A stretch of 64,000 bases of DNA from Mangrovibrevibacter kandeliae. GTDB taxonomy: Bacteria; Pseudomonadota; Alphaproteobacteria; Rhizobiales; Rhizobiaceae. The stretch spans positions 124,001 through 188,000 of the forward strand of contig NZ_JANIFJ010000003.1 in the NCBI RefSeq assembly GCF_024519155.1. Reading direction: 5' to 3'. The position numbers and the translations under genes were made by a program. Numbering within the stretch: position 1 is the first letter of the stretch; each line of letters opens with the position of its first letter. The notes under the pieces are model-generated. The model was not told the DNA's origin. It searched no databases and worked only from the letters and a program-made list of their open reading frames with translations. Positions 10,003 through 20,068 of this stretch are shown here, one piece after another.

Positions 10003-11223
10003 TCAGTCGTCGCTTTTCCTGAACGGTGTGTGCGCCGCCAAGACTTCGGTGATCTCATTCACCGACGCGCGCTCCTGCTCGAGATAGTCGGCGATCGCGC
10101 GACGCAAACCGGGATGTGCGATGTAATGGGCCGAATGCGTCGTCACCGGCTCGTAGCCGCGAGCGAGCTTGTGCTCGCCCTGTGCGCCGGCCTCGACACG
10201 CGAAAGCCCGTTCGCGATCGCATAGTCGATGGCCTGATGATAGCAGACCTCGAAGTGCAGGAACGGGTGGTCCTCGATGCAGCCCCAATAGCGCCCGTAG
10301 ATCGTATCCCCACCGATGAAGTTCAGAGCGCCGGCGATGTAGCGGCCAGCCCGCTTCGCCATGACGAGCAGGATCCAATCGCCCATCGCCTCACCGACGA
10401 GGCTGAAGAACGGGCGATTGAGATAGGGGCGGCCCCATTTCCGGCTGCCGGTGTCCTGGTAGAACGTGAAGAAGGCGTCCCAGGCCGCCTCGGTCAGGCC
10501 GGCGCCGGTCAGCCATTCGATCTCGATGCCCTCGGCCAAGGCCTCGCGCCGCTCCTTGCGCAGGCCCTTGCGCTTGCGCGAGGCGAGCGTTTCCAGGAAG
10601 TCGTCGTAGCTGCCATAACCACGATTGTGGAAGTGGAACTGCTTGTCGGTCCGGTGCAGGAAGTGCCGGCTCTCCATCGCCGCGAGGTCGTCGGGCAGAA
10701 GGAAGGTGGCATGGGCGGAGGAGATGCCGAGCTTGTCGACATAGGCCTCGACGCCGTCGCACAGCGCCCGCCTGAGGGCGTCGGACTGCTGTCCGTCGCC
10801 GACGAGCAGCCGCGGCCCACTGGCCGGCGTGAAGGGCACCGACAGCTGGAGCTTGGGATAGTAGTCGCCGCCGGCGCGCTCGAAGGCGTCCGCCCAGCCG
10901 TGGTCGAAGACGTATTCGCCCTGGCTGTGGCTCTTGAGATAGGCCGGCGCGGCAGCCACGGGGCGGCCCGCCTCGTCCTCGAGCAGGAGATGCTGCGGCA
11001 GCCAGCCGGCACGTCGGCCGACGCAGCGGCTGTCCTCGAGGGCCTTCAGAAAGGCGTGGGAGACGAACGGATTGCGCGGATCGACCGCGGCATCGTCGCG
11101 GCCCGCGATCCGCGTCAGCCGGTCCCAGGACACTGCGTCGACCTCGGCGATCGAATCCACCGATCGCAGCGACAGGACGGGCGCCTCGGCATCGGCCGTG
11201 CGGCGGGAGCGATCGGAAGTCAT
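10003..11223 (-). CDS. FemAB/GNAT-like DUF482 (peptidogalycan biosynthesis) protein
   Basis: A 406-residue protein of Pfam DUF482, a FemAB/acetyltransferase-like family. Diagnostic stretches are NPFVSHAFLKALEDS near residue 50, GWADAFER, RKRKGLRKERR, FYQDTGSRKWGRPYLNR and the C-terminal EAGAQGEHKLARGYEP. It has no signal peptide, so it is likely cytosolic. Homologues beside clpA are common in Rhizobiales, but the reaction is unproven; transfer of an acyl or aminoacyl group is inferred from the fold only. The ATG gives the conserved N-terminus. It lies 41 bases after the GDPD gene in a four-gene minus-strand unit. Confidence 0.85.
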   Translation of the reverse strand: MTSDRSRRTADAEAPVLSLRSVDSIAEVDAVSWDRLTRIAGRDDAAVDPRNPFVSHAFLKALEDSRCVGRRAGWLPQHLLLEDEAGRPVAAAPAYLKSHSQGEYVFDHGWADAFERAGGDYYPKLQLSVPFTPASGPRLLVGDGQQSDALRRALCDGVEAYVDKLGISSAHATFLLPDDLAAMESRHFLHRTDKQFHFHNRGYGSYDDFLETLASRKRKGLRKERREALAEGIEIEWLTGAGLTEAAWDAFFTFYQDTGSRKWGRPYLNRPFFSLVGEAMGDWILLVMAKRAGRYIAGALNFIGGDTIYGRYWGCIEDHPFLHFEVCYHQAIDYAIANGLSRVEAGAQGEHKLARGYEPVTTHSAHYIAHPGLRRAIADYLEQERASVNEITEVLAAHTPFRKSDD

Positions 11224-11264
11224 CGCGCTAGGAGATAAAGGTTGTTTGCGCTGCGGCAAGCCGG

Positions 11265-11993
11265 TCAGGCCTGCGGCAGAAAGCCTTCGAAGGTGATCTG
11301 GTCGGCATGAGCCGTGCTGATGGCCTCCTCCTCCGGGCTGCGGACCGTCCAGCTGATCACCGGCGCGCGGCACTCCTCGCGCACATACCGCACGAATGCG
11401 TTCGGCAGGTGATGGACATTGTAGGAGGTGAACCGGCAGCCGCCGTCGTAGACCGCGCGATGCGCGGCGAGGACCGCCGCTTCGGTCCCCTCGGCCGTCA
11501 AGCCGACTGGCACGTCGAACCCGGCAGCGAGCGCCTGTTCGATCAGCCACGCGTCGAAGGACATCAGCGCCAGCGGCCCGTCATAGGCTGTGACCAGCGG
11601 CTTCAGATGCGAGACGAAGGCCGTGTCGGCCGCGCGGTCGGTCCCCTTCATCTCCACAACGAGCGGCACCCGGCCGCGCGTCAGGTCGAAGAGATCGGCA
11701 AGGCTGGGCAGGCGGCTCTCGCCGCCGTTCAGCCGCAGCGCGGTCAGTTCGGTCGCGTCACGGGCGCCGAGCGGGCCCATCGCCTCGGTCAGCCGGTCGA
11801 GCTCGGTGTCGTGGAAGATCACCGGCACGCCGTCGGCCGATATCTGGATGTCGCACTCGATCGCGAAGCCGCTGGCGATGGCCGCTTCGAACGCCGGAAG
11901 GCTGTTCTCGACGACGCGGCGGTTGCCGTCGTGCAGGCCGCGATGGGCGATCGGGCGGGCCGTCAGCCAGTCGAGCGAGGTCGGGTGCAACAC
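11265..11993 (-). CDS. Glycerophosphodiester phosphodiesterase family protein
   Basis: A 242-residue GDPD-domain protein, a family that splits glycerophosphodiesters from phospholipid turnover into sn-glycerol-3-phosphate and an alcohol. The catalytic set is visible: HRG in PIAHRGLHD, E and D in AIECDIQ, and the histidine in VPVIFHD; VEMKG lies in the middle. No signal peptide, so it should act in the cytosol. The start is a GTG eight bases after the ridA stop, with TGAGG correctly placed upstream. The spacing means it is transcribed with ridA. Substrate preference cannot be read from the sequence. Confidence 0.88.
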   Translation of the reverse strand: MLHPTSLDWLTARPIAHRGLHDGNRRVVENSLPAFEAAIASGFAIECDIQISADGVPVIFHDTELDRLTEAMGPLGARDATELTALRLNGGESRLPSLADLFDLTRGRVPLVVEMKGTDRAADTAFVSHLKPLVTAYDGPLALMSFDAWLIEQALAAGFDVPVGLTAEGTEAAVLAAHRAVYDGGCRFTSYNVHHLPNAFVRYVREECRAPVISWTVRSPEEEAISTAHADQITFEGFLPQA

Positions 11994-12001
11994 GATCGGC
12001 C

Positions 12002-12469
12002 TCAGGCGATCTCGAACAGCGCTTCGATCTCCACCGCCGCGTCCATCGGCAGCGACGGCACGCCGACGGCCGAACGCGCGTGGCGCCCCTTGTCGCCGAG
12101 AATGTCGACCAGGAAGTCGGAGGCGCCGTTGGCGACCTTGTGCTGCTCGGTGAAGCTGGGGGCGCTGGCGACGAAGACGGTCAGCTTCAGCAGGCGGCCG
12201 ATGCGCTCGAGGTCGCCGTCGAGCGCGGCACTGGCCTGTGCGAGGATGTTGATCGCGCAGGCCCGCGCAGCCTTCTGCCCGTCCTCGAGAGCGACCTCGT
12301 CGCCGAGCTTGCCGGAGGCGCCGAGCTTGCCGCCGTCGAGCGGCAGCTGGCCGGAGGTCTGCAGGAGGTTGCCGAAGCGCGCATACGGCACGTAGTTGGC
12401 GGCGGGCGCGGCGGCCTGCGGCAGCGAGACGCCGGCCCTTGCCAGACGGGTCGCGATGGTGTCGGTCAT
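12002..12469 (-). CDS. RidA family enamine/imine deaminase
   Basis: A 155-residue member of the YjgF/YER057c/UK114 family in the longer subtype typical of alphaproteobacteria. RidA proteins hydrolyse reactive enamine or imine intermediates from PLP enzymes. Recognisable segments are YVPYARFGNLLQTSGQLP, ARACAINILAQASAALDGDL, KLTVFVASAPSF and the C-terminal RSAVGVPSLPMDAAVEIEA. The canonical RidA catalytic Arg lies within ...RSAVGV in this protein (H-A-R-S-A-V). The ATG has GAGGAC upstream. It heads the minus-strand unit and is divergent from the eipB-like gene by about 105 bases. Confidence 0.9.
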   Translation of the reverse strand: MTDTIATRLARAGVSLPQAAAPAANYVPYARFGNLLQTSGQLPLDGGKLGASGKLGDEVALEDGQKAARACAINILAQASAALDGDLERIGRLLKLTVFVASAPSFTEQHKVANGASDFLVDILGDKGRHARSAVGVPSLPMDAAVEIEALFEIA

Positions 12470-12574
12470 AGTTTGTCCTCGATCGGCAGGCTCGGGTTCG
12501 GATGTCGACAGCCATACCCGCTTTCGCCTCGGGAATCTTGCGGCGCACGCGTGAAACGTCAGAAAGTTCGGTGG

Positions 12575-13426
12575 ATGATCTCTCGCCTTCGGCTCCTTTC
12601 CCTCCTGATCGCCGCCGCCACGACGCCAGCGGGAGCCGTGGATCTCGCCTCGCATCGCGCCGTCTACGACCTGACCCTCGGTGAGAAGAGCAGCGAGGTC
12701 GTCGGTGTCGACGGACGCATCGCGCTCGAGCTGACCGCCGAAACCTGCGGTTTCGTCAAGCTCGACTACCGCTTCGTGGCTCGCTTCCAGCAGGATGACG
12801 ACCTCGTGCTGACCGACCAGCGGACGGTGACCCGCGAGAGCGCGGCAGGCGATGCGATGACGTTCGACACCACCACGCTGATCGACGGGTCGAAGCAGTC
12901 CGAGGTGTCCGGCCACGCGAACACCGACGCCGGCAGCACGCAGGTCCACTATAACCAGCCGGTGCCGCGCGACCTGTCGCTGCCGGCGTCCTACTTTCCG
13001 ATCCAGCACACCCGCTTCCTCATCGCCGCGGCAGAGGCCGGCGAGAGCATCGTGGAGGCCAAGCTCTTCGACGGCAACGACGACGCCGACAAGCATCTGT
13101 CCAGCACCGCGATCATCGGCAAGCTCATCGATCCGTCCTCGACGGGGGCAGGGGCGGCTCCAGCCGGCGAGACCAACGCGGGCGAGACCGGTGCGGCCGC
13201 TGCGTCCGACGATCCGCGGCAGGCGCTGGCGGGACTGCGGGCCTGGCCGGTGCATGAATCCTTCTACAACAGCGACAGCGATCCGGACGGTCTGCCGGTC
13301 TTTTCAACGAGCTACGTGCTCTACGAGAACGGCGTCTCCGACCGGCTGGTGCTCGACTATGGCACCTACGTTCTGAAGGGCGATCTCGCGCGCCTGTCGC
13401 TGCTGGAGCCCAAGCCCTGCCCCTGA
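12575..13426 (+). CDS. eipB: EipB-like periplasmic beta-spiral protein (DUF1849)
   Basis: A DUF1849 family protein of 283 residues. In Brucella, EipB is a periplasmic beta-spiral protein needed for cell-envelope integrity. A signal peptide covers about residues 1-21. The opening DLASHRAVYDLTLG is a family hallmark. Two cysteines, Cys58 in ETCGF and Cys282 in the last residues PKPCP, correspond to the conserved disulfide pair. An insertion rich in Ala, Gly and Glu (about 190-210) separates the halves. An in-frame GTG at 12551 would add eight residues with a more basic n-region and is a possible start. It is upstream of rpsB with its own promoter region between. Confidence 0.87.
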   Translation: MISRLRLLSLLIAAATTPAGAVDLASHRAVYDLTLGEKSSEVVGVDGRIALELTAETCGFVKLDYRFVARFQQDDDLVLTDQRTVTRESAAGDAMTFDTTTLIDGSKQSEVSGHANTDAGSTQVHYNQPVPRDLSLPASYFPIQHTRFLIAAAEAGESIVEAKLFDGNDDADKHLSSTAIIGKLIDPSSTGAGAAPAGETNAGETGAAAASDDPRQALAGLRAWPVHESFYNSDSDPDGLPVFSTSYVLYENGVSDRLVLDYGTYVLKGDLARLSLLEPKPCP

Positions 13427-13477
13427 GCGGGCTTGCGGCGGCGCCTGCGCCAGCCCATATGCGGCGGGTGCCCTCGC

Positions 13478-13506
13478 TTGCCTCACATGCGGCAATCGTG
13501 TATGGG
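13478..13506 (+). promoter_or_regulatory. Candidate promoter for rpsB-tsf
   Basis: TTGCCT (13478-13483), a 17-base spacer and TATGGG (13501-13506) precede rpsB by about 125 bases, leaving an untranslated leader of about 115 bases. Alphaproteobacterial promoters are weakly conserved, so this is only a candidate; an S2-responsive leader may lie downstream of it. Confidence 0.3.
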
Positions 13507-13630
13507 CGCGCCTATTCCACACACGGAAGCCGGGACTGACGTTCGGACGCACGAGCCGACGGTCCCACCGGTGGCGGTCGCGAGGCCGCTTCGTTCCGTG
13601 GAGGCTTGAACCGGTAAAAGGACTGTATCC

Positions 13631-14464
13631 ATGGCTCTGCCAGACTATTCCATGCGCCAGCTGCTCGAGGCCGGCGTTCACTTCGGCCACCAGACCCACC
13701 GCTGGAACCCGAAGATGGCGCCCTTCATCTTCGGCGCGCGCAACAACATCCACATCCTCGACCTCGCGCAGACGATGCCGATGCTGCACCGTGCGCTGCA
13801 GGCGGTGAGCGACACCGTCTCGCGCGGCGGCCGCGTGCTCTTCGTCGGCACCAAGCGCCAGGCCTCCGAGTTGGTGGCGGACGCCGCGGCCCGTTCGGCG
13901 CAGTACTATGTGAACGCTCGCTGGCTCGGCGGCATGCTGACCAACTGGAAGACGATCTCGCACTCCATCCAGCGCCTGCGCAAGCTGGACGAGCTCCTCG
14001 CCGGCGAGGCTCAGGGCTTCACCAAGAAGGAGCGTCTGACCCTGCAGCGCGAGCGCGACAAGCTCGACCGCGCGCTCGGCGGCATTCGCGACATGGGCGG
14101 CGTGCCGGACATGATCTTCATCATCGACACCAACAAGGAGTCGATCGCGATCGAAGAGGCCAAGCGCCTGAAGATCCCGGTGGTGGCGGTCGTCGATTCG
14201 AACTGCGACCCGATGCCGATCGACTACCCGATCCCGGGCAACGACGACGCGGCCCGCGCCATCGCACTCTACTGCGATCTCATCGCCCGCGCCGCGGTCG
14301 ACGGCATCGCTCGCCAGCAGGGCGCCATGGGCGTCGATGTCGGCGCGATGGAGGAGGCTCCGGTCGAGCCGGCTCTCGAGGAGCCGGTGGTCGCCGAGGA
14401 GACCTTCGAGGCTCCGGCCGAGCCCGCGGCCGCTCCGGAAGCGGAAGCGGCGACCGCCGGCTGA
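13631..14464 (+). CDS. rpsB: 30S ribosomal protein S2
   Basis: Ribosomal protein S2 of the small subunit. The 277-residue protein begins with the conserved [24 protein letters not shown] and carries [24 protein letters not shown] and the [11 protein letters not shown] block. A C-terminal tail of about 40 residues rich in Glu, Pro and Ala extends beyond the E. coli protein, as is usual in Rhizobiales. The ATG follows AAAGGA. tsf follows 115 bases downstream, the universal rpsB-tsf pair. Confidence 0.98.
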   Translation: MALPDYSMRQLLEAGVHFGHQTHRWNPKMAPFIFGARNNIHILDLAQTMPMLHRALQAVSDTVSRGGRVLFVGTKRQASELVADAAARSAQYYVNARWLGGMLTNWKTISHSIQRLRKLDELLAGEAQGFTKKERLTLQRERDKLDRALGGIRDMGGVPDMIFIIDTNKESIAIEEAKRLKIPVVAVVDSNCDPMPIDYPIPGNDDAARAIALYCDLIARAAVDGIARQQGAMGVDVGAMEEAPVEPALEEPVVAEETFEAPAEPAAAPEAEAATAG

Positions 14465-14478
14465 TTTCCCTTCGTTGA

Positions 14479-14505
14479 AGGCGCGCCCGAGAGCGCGCCC
14501 CTTTA
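14479..14505 (+). terminator. Hairpin between rpsB and tsf (possible attenuator)
   Basis: Seven-base arms GGCGCGC (14480-14486) and GCGCGCC (14493-14499) are followed by CCTTTAA. The T run is weak, so this may only partly terminate and thereby set the ratio of S2 to EF-Ts. Confidence 0.4.
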
Positions 14506-14579
14506 ACGCAACGTCATATTTCTGGCGCACCCCTGTTTCGGGAGTTGGTGCGCCCGCTCGATTCTGAAGAGGCCGACTG

Positions 14580-15506
14580 ATGAGCATTTCCGCTGCGATG
14601 GTGAAGGACCTGCGCGAGAAGACCGGCGCGGGCATGATGGACTGCAAGACCGCGCTTGCCGAGAACAACGGCGACATGGAAGCGGCCATCGACTGGCTCC
14701 GCGCCAAGGGCATCGCCAAGGCCGACAAGAAGTCGGGTCGCACCGCAGCCGAGGGCCTGGTCGGCGTCGCCGCGGCCGAGACCAAGGCGATCGTCGTCGA
14801 GGTGAATTCGGAGACGGACTTCGTCGCCCGCAACGACGCCTTCCAGGCGCTGGTGCGCGACGTCGCGCAGGTCGGCCTGACCACCGACGGCTCGCTCGAT
14901 GCGGTTGGTGCCGCCACCTATCCCGGCAGCTCCAAGACGGTCGTCGACACCATCAAGGACGCGGTCGCGACCATCGGCGAGAACATGAGCCTGCGCCGCT
15001 CGGCGATGCTGACGGTGGGTGAGGGCGTGGTGGCCACCTACATCCACAACCAGGTCGTCGAGGGCCTCGGCAAGATGGGCGTCCTCGTGGCGATCGAGTC
15101 GACCGGCGACAAGACGGCGCTGAACCAGTTCGGCCGCCAGGTGGCGATGCACGTCGCCGCCACCAACCCGCTCGCGCTCAACGCCAGCGAGATCGACCCG
15201 GCCGTCGTCGAACGCGAGAAGGCGATCTTCTCCGAGCAGGCCCGTGCCTCCGGCAAGCCGGAAGCCATCATCGAGAAGATGGTCGAGGGCCGGCTGCGCA
15301 AGTTCTACGAGGAGGTCGTGCTCCTGAGCCAGGCCTTCGTCATGAACCCGGACCTGACGGTCGAGAAGGCGCTGAAGGAGGCCGAGAAGGACTTCGGCGC
15401 TCCGGCCAGGATCACCGGTTTCGTGCGCTTTGCGCTCGGCGAGGGCATCGAGCGGGAGCAGACCGACTTCGCCGCCGAAGTCGCCGCGGCCGCCGGCAAG
15501 AACTGA
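14580..15506 (+). CDS. tsf: Elongation factor Ts
   Basis: The guanine nucleotide exchange factor for EF-Tu. The 308-residue protein starts with a UBA-like domain ([19 protein letters not shown], about residues 5-25) and contains the core motif TDFVARND used to contact EF-Tu, then the two dimerisation-type subdomains, ending [16 protein letters not shown]. Length is typical for the alphaproteobacterial protein. The ATG overlaps a TGA in another frame and lies 115 bases after rpsB. A hairpin follows the gene. Confidence 0.97.
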   Translation: MSISAAMVKDLREKTGAGMMDCKTALAENNGDMEAAIDWLRAKGIAKADKKSGRTAAEGLVGVAAAETKAIVVEVNSETDFVARNDAFQALVRDVAQVGLTTDGSLDAVGAATYPGSSKTVVDTIKDAVATIGENMSLRRSAMLTVGEGVVATYIHNQVVEGLGKMGVLVAIESTGDKTALNQFGRQVAMHVAATNPLALNASEIDPAVVEREKAIFSEQARASGKPEAIIEKMVEGRLRKFYEEVVLLSQAFVMNPDLTVEKALKEAEKDFGAPARITGFVRFALGEGIEREQTDFAAEVAAAAGKN

Positions 15507-15529
15507 AGCCAGTCGAGGCCGAATTCACG

Positions 15530-15562
15530 GGGGCGCTCGCGTGACAAGCGGGCGCCCTTCCT
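15530..15562 (+). terminator. Candidate terminator after tsf
   Basis: GGGCGC (15531-15536) pairs with GCGCCC (15552-15557), with additional CGC/GCG pairing inside, followed by TTCCTGT. The short T run makes this moderate evidence. Confidence 0.4.
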
Positions 15563-15702
15563 GTATCGCAGGTTCCGATTTCGCAGCGGCCAGCTGAAGG
15601 CGTTCCGGGTTCCGGTCAGGCTGTGTCTCCTCGAAACGAGCTCACGGTGTCTGCGCGGCGCGGACGGCTATGGCTGCAGGCGGGATCGGTCGGGTTTTTG
15701 AG

Positions 15703-16422
15703 ATGGCGGCGGACCTTTCCTACCAGCGTATCCTACTGAAGGTGTCGGGCGAGGCGCTGATGGGCGCCCAAGGCTTCGGCATCGACGTCGCGATCGTCGA
15801 TCGCATCGTCGCCGACATCGCCGCAGCGCGCGCGCTCGGGGCCGAAATCTCGATCGTCATCGGCGGCGGCAACATCTTCCGCGGCGTGGCGGTCGCCTCC
15901 AAGGGCGGCGACCGGGTCACCGGCGACCACATGGGCATGCTGGCGACCGTCATCAACGCGCTGGCGCTGCGCACCTCGCTCGCCAAGATCGGCGTCGAGT
16001 CGATCGTCCTGTCGGCGATCGCGATGCCGGAGATCTGCGAGAGCTTCTCGCAGCGGGCGGCGCTTCATCACGCGGCGCAGGGTCGGGTGGTCATCTTCGC
16101 CGGCGGCACCGGAAATCCGTTCTTCACCACCGACACGGCGGCGGCGCTTCGGGCGGCCGAAATGGGCGCGCAGGCCCTGTTCAAGGGCACGCAGGTCGAC
16201 GGCATCTACAGCGCCGATCCGAAGCTGCACCCGGATGCCGAGCGCTTCTCGCACTTGACCCATGACGAAGTCCTGGAAAAGGGGCTCGCGGTCATGGATG
16301 TTGCGGCCGTGGCGCTGGCGCGCGAAAACCACATCCCGATCGTCGTCTTCTCGATCCACCAGGAGGGAGAACTGGCGCGGATCCTCTCCGGCAGCGGTCA
16401 CGCGACCACCGTCTCCGACTGA
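15703..16422 (+). CDS. pyrH: UMP kinase
   Basis: Bacterial uridylate kinase, which phosphorylates UMP to UDP with ATP in pyrimidine nucleotide synthesis. From this ATG the protein has 239 residues, the family norm. Signature segments are [57 protein letters not shown] and [13 protein letters not shown]. An ATG at 15670 in frame would add 11 residues not seen in relatives; neither has a strong ribosome site. frr follows 29 bases later. Confidence 0.97.
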   Translation: MAADLSYQRILLKVSGEALMGAQGFGIDVAIVDRIVADIAAARALGAEISIVIGGGNIFRGVAVASKGGDRVTGDHMGMLATVINALALRTSLAKIGVESIVLSAIAMPEICESFSQRAALHHAAQGRVVIFAGGTGNPFFTTDTAAALRAAEMGAQALFKGTQVDGIYSADPKLHPDAERFSHLTHDEVLEKGLAVMDVAAVALARENHIPIVVFSIHQEGELARILSGSGHATTVSD

Positions 16423-16451
16423 CGTGCGGGTTCAAGAAAGAAGGAAACGGC

Positions 16452-17009
16452 ATGGCTGATTTCGACCTCAAGGAACTGAAGCGGCGCATGGACGGGGCGG
16501 TCGCCTCCTTCCGCAGCAACCTTGCCGGCCTGCGGACCGGACGCGCCTCGGTCAACCTGCTCGATCCGATCACGGTCGATGCCTATGGCAGCTCGATGCC
16601 GCTGAACCAGGTCGCGAACGTCACCGTGCCGGAGGCGCGCATGGTGATGGTCTCGGTGTGGGACAAGTCGATGGTCGGCAAGGTGGAGCGGGCGATCCGC
16701 GACTCCAATCTCGGCCTCAATCCGATCACCGACGGCACCACGCTGCGCATCCCGCTGCCCGAGCTCAACGAGGAGCGGCGCAAGGAACTGGTCAAGGTCG
16801 CCCACACCTATGCCGAGGACGCGCGGGTGGCAGTCCGCCACGTTCGCCGCGACGGCATGGAGCTTCTGAAGAAGCTCGAGAAGGACGGCGACATGAGCCA
16901 GGACGAGAGCCGCGCCCAGTCGGACAAGGTCCAGAAAGCCACCGACGAGACCATTGCGGAGATCGACAAGACCCTTTCCGTTAAGGAAGGCGAAATCATG
17001 CAGGTCTGA
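16452..17009 (+). CDS. frr: Ribosome recycling factor
   Basis: Ribosome recycling factor, which with EF-G splits post-termination ribosomes. The 185-residue length is standard. It carries [30 protein letters not shown] and [19 protein letters not shown], all typical, within a long three-helix bundle plus alpha/beta domain. The ATG follows AAGAAGGAAA. It lies between pyrH and uppS in the conserved order. Confidence 0.97.
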   Translation: MADFDLKELKRRMDGAVASFRSNLAGLRTGRASVNLLDPITVDAYGSSMPLNQVANVTVPEARMVMVSVWDKSMVGKVERAIRDSNLGLNPITDGTTLRIPLPELNEERRKELVKVAHTYAEDARVAVRHVRRDGMELLKKLEKDGDMSQDESRAQSDKVQKATDETIAEIDKTLSVKEGEIMQV

Positions 17010-17063
17010 TGCTCTCCCTGAGCACGAGGGTTGGCCGAAGCGAGACAAGGGGCGGGGGAGAGA

Positions 17064-17776
<713 letters not shown>

Positions 17777-17780
<4 letters not shown>

Positions 17781-18631
17781 CGCTCGCCGACGCGCTGCCC
17801 GTCAAATCCTGGTCCGACCTGCGCTCCCGGCTGATCTCGGCCGTGGTGCTTGCCGTGTTCGTCATCGCCGTCACCCTTGCCGGTGGCTGGCCGTTCCGGC
17901 TGCTCTGCGTCCTTTCCGGACTGATCGTCTTCGAGGAATGGGCCCGTATCACCCGGGCCCGCCGCGCCGGGCCGCTCTTCACGCTGGGCCGCCGTGCGAC
18001 CTGGCTGGCCCTCGCCCTGTTCCTGTTCGGCCTCCCGGTCGCGGCTCTGGTGGTGGTGGTCGCTGTCTGCATCTTTCTCTGGCTCGTCGACCGGCGGGAG
18101 CGCGAGGCCTCGTGGCTCCTTGCCGGCATCGGCTACACGGTGGCCAGTTCCGTCCTGCCGGGCATGCTGCGGGGCGACAGCCCCGAGGGGCTGGCCGTGC
18201 TCGCCGTCGTCATGGCCGTGGTCTGGGCGAGCGATATCGCCGCCTACTTCACCGGTCGCGCCATCGGCGGGCCGAAGCTTCTGCCCTCCGTCTCGCCGAA
18301 GAAGACCGTGTCCGGGGCGCTCGGCGGACTCGCGGCGGGCATCGTCTTCGGCGTCGTGACCTTCTGGCTGTTCGGTGGTGAGGTGGGTGTGTTCGCCGTC
18401 GTCCTGACGGGCCTCCTCTCGGTCGTCGGTCAGGCGGGCGATCTCTTCGAATCGTGGGTGAAGCGGCGCTTCGGGGTCAAGGACTCGGGGCGCATCATTC
18501 CCGGGCACGGCGGGCTCATGGACCGCATCGACGCGCTCATCGCGGCGACGGCCGCGACCTGGCTGATCGGCGTGCTCCTGTCGGGCCTGGCACATCCCGC
18601 TCGCGCCATAATCGCATTGCAGCTTGGCTGA
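17777..18631 (+). CDS. cdsA: Phosphatidate cytidylyltransferase
   Basis: CDP-diacylglycerol synthase, which makes the precursor of all phospholipids from phosphatidate and CTP in the inner membrane. The 284-residue protein has about seven to eight hydrophobic segments and the complete family signature near the C-terminus: [20 protein letters not shown] followed by GLMDRID. It starts with GTG, which shares four bases with the uppS stop (GTGA), so its translation is probably coupled to uppS. In some alphaproteobacteria dxr comes next; here rseP follows directly after 92 bases. Confidence 0.96.
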
Positions 18632-18723
18632 GCCTGCGGGGCCCGCCGGTGGGGCGGTTGCGCCTGGATGCGGAATAGCCTAGCCGATGGTGTGCTGGGC
18701 GCTCTTGTGGAGATGAAGCGGCG

Positions 18724-19863
18724 ATGGATTACGCGGCCGGAGTCGGACTGCTGTGGAACAGTCTGCTGATCAAGGTCGTGCCGTTCCTGTTCGTGCTGAC
18801 GATCATCGTCTTCTTCCATGAGCTCGGCCACTTCATCATCGGTCGCCTGTGCGGCATCCGGGTCCTCGTCTTCTCTGTCGGGTTCGGGCCGGAGCTCGCC
18901 GGCTTCAACGATCGCCACGGGACGCGCTGGAAGCTCTGCGCCATTCCGCTCGGCGGCTACGTCAAGTTCCTCGGCGACGAGAACGCCGCCTCGATGCCCG
19001 ACGCGAACGCGCTCGAACGCATGAGCGAGGCCGACCGGTCCGAGGCCTTTCCCGCCAAGAGCGTCGGCAAGCGTGCGGCAACGGTCGCGGCCGGACCGAT
19101 CGCGAACTTCATCCTCGCCGCGGCGATCTTCGCCGGTACAGCCTATTTCAGCGGTCTCGTCGTCGGGGATCCGGTGGTGGCCGAAGTGCAGGCCGGCTCA
19201 CCGGCGGAGGCCGCCGGATTTCGCCCGGGCGACCGCGTGATCTCGGCCGACGGCAACGAGATCGACTATTTCGGCGACCTTCAGCGCTACGTGTCGGTGC
19301 GGGCGGATACGCCGATCCGCATGACGGTGGAGCGCGACGGCAAGCCCCTGGACCTGACCGTGACCCCGCGCGAGACGACTCAGGCGGACGGCTTCGGCAA
19401 CGATTACCGCACGGCGGTGATCGGTCTCGTGGCCAGCAACGACGGCTCGTCCTTCCGCGTCCACTACCTCGGCCCGCTCGAATCGCTGCGGTATGGCGTC
19501 GCGCAGTCGTGGTTCGTGGTCGCACGCACCGTCGACTTCATCGGCGAGATGTTCGCCGGCAAGCAGGACACCAAACAGATTGGCGGCTTCGTCAGCATCG
19601 CCCAGATCTCCAGCCAGGTCGCGACGCTCGGCTTCGCGCCCCTCCTGAATCTTGCGGCGCTGCTCTCGATTTCCATCGGGCTGTTGAATTTGTTGCCCAT
19701 CCCGGTGCTCGACGGCGGCCATCTCCTGTTCTATGCCTTCGAAGCCGCCCGCGGGCGTCCGCTCAGCGAGCGCGTTCAGGAGATCGGTTTCCGGATCGGT
19801 CTCGCCTTGGTCGCGCTGCTCATGGTATTCGCTCTGTGGAACGACATTTCGCGCCTGACCTGA
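18724..19863 (+). CDS. rseP: RIP metalloprotease RseP (site-2 protease)
   Basis: An intramembrane zinc metalloprotease that cuts membrane-bound regulators such as anti-sigma factors. The 379-residue protein has the zinc motif H32-E-L-G-H36 in the first membrane segment, a single PDZ domain (about 150-220, AGSPAEAAGFRPGDRVIS) and the second catalytic motif LLPIPVLDGGHLL in a late membrane segment. Most gamma-proteobacterial RseP proteins have two PDZ domains; one is usual for alphaproteobacterial forms such as MmpA. The ATG follows TGAAGCGGCG. Substrates cannot be read from the sequence. Confidence 0.95.
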   Translation: MDYAAGVGLLWNSLLIKVVPFLFVLTIIVFFHELGHFIIGRLCGIRVLVFSVGFGPELAGFNDRHGTRWKLCAIPLGGYVKFLGDENAASMPDANALERMSEADRSEAFPAKSVGKRAATVAAGPIANFILAAAIFAGTAYFSGLVVGDPVVAEVQAGSPAEAAGFRPGDRVISADGNEIDYFGDLQRYVSVRADTPIRMTVERDGKPLDLTVTPRETTQADGFGNDYRTAVIGLVASNDGSSFRVHYLGPLESLRYGVAQSWFVVARTVDFIGEMFAGKQDTKQIGGFVSIAQISSQVATLGFAPLLNLAALLSISIGLLNLLPIPVLDGGHLLFYAFEAARGRPLSERVQEIGFRIGLALVALLMVFALWNDISRLT

Positions 19864-19909
19864 TCGGGATCTCGGGTGGCGCGGACAAAGGGGGATTTGC
19901 AGTTCGTTA

Positions 19910-19927
19910 ACCGTCTTTACAGACGGT
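19910..19927. repeat. Inverted repeat upstream of bamA
   Basis: ACCGTCT-TTAC-AGACGGT is a perfect seven-base inverted repeat with a four-base loop, 140 bases before bamA, preceded by GTTAA. There is no T run after it, so it is more likely an operator or an RNA hairpin than a terminator. Confidence 0.4.
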
Positions 19928-19982
19928 CAGTGGCGTGTGGGCAACGGTTTTCCGATTCCTAAACCGGATGCCTCCACTTTGC

Positions 19983-20010
19983 TTGAACGCATTTGCAAAG
20001 CCAGTAAAAG
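19983..20010 (+). promoter_or_regulatory. Candidate promoter for bamA
   Basis: TTGAAC (19983-19988), a 16-base spacer and TAAAAG (20005-20010) lie about 60 bases before the bamA start. The hexamers are close to consensus for a housekeeping promoter, but nothing else confirms it. Confidence 0.3.
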
Positions 20011-20068
20011 GCAAAGTGCGCCCGTCGCCGGCACGCGACGGCAGCACGACGATGTAAGGGTTTCATCT

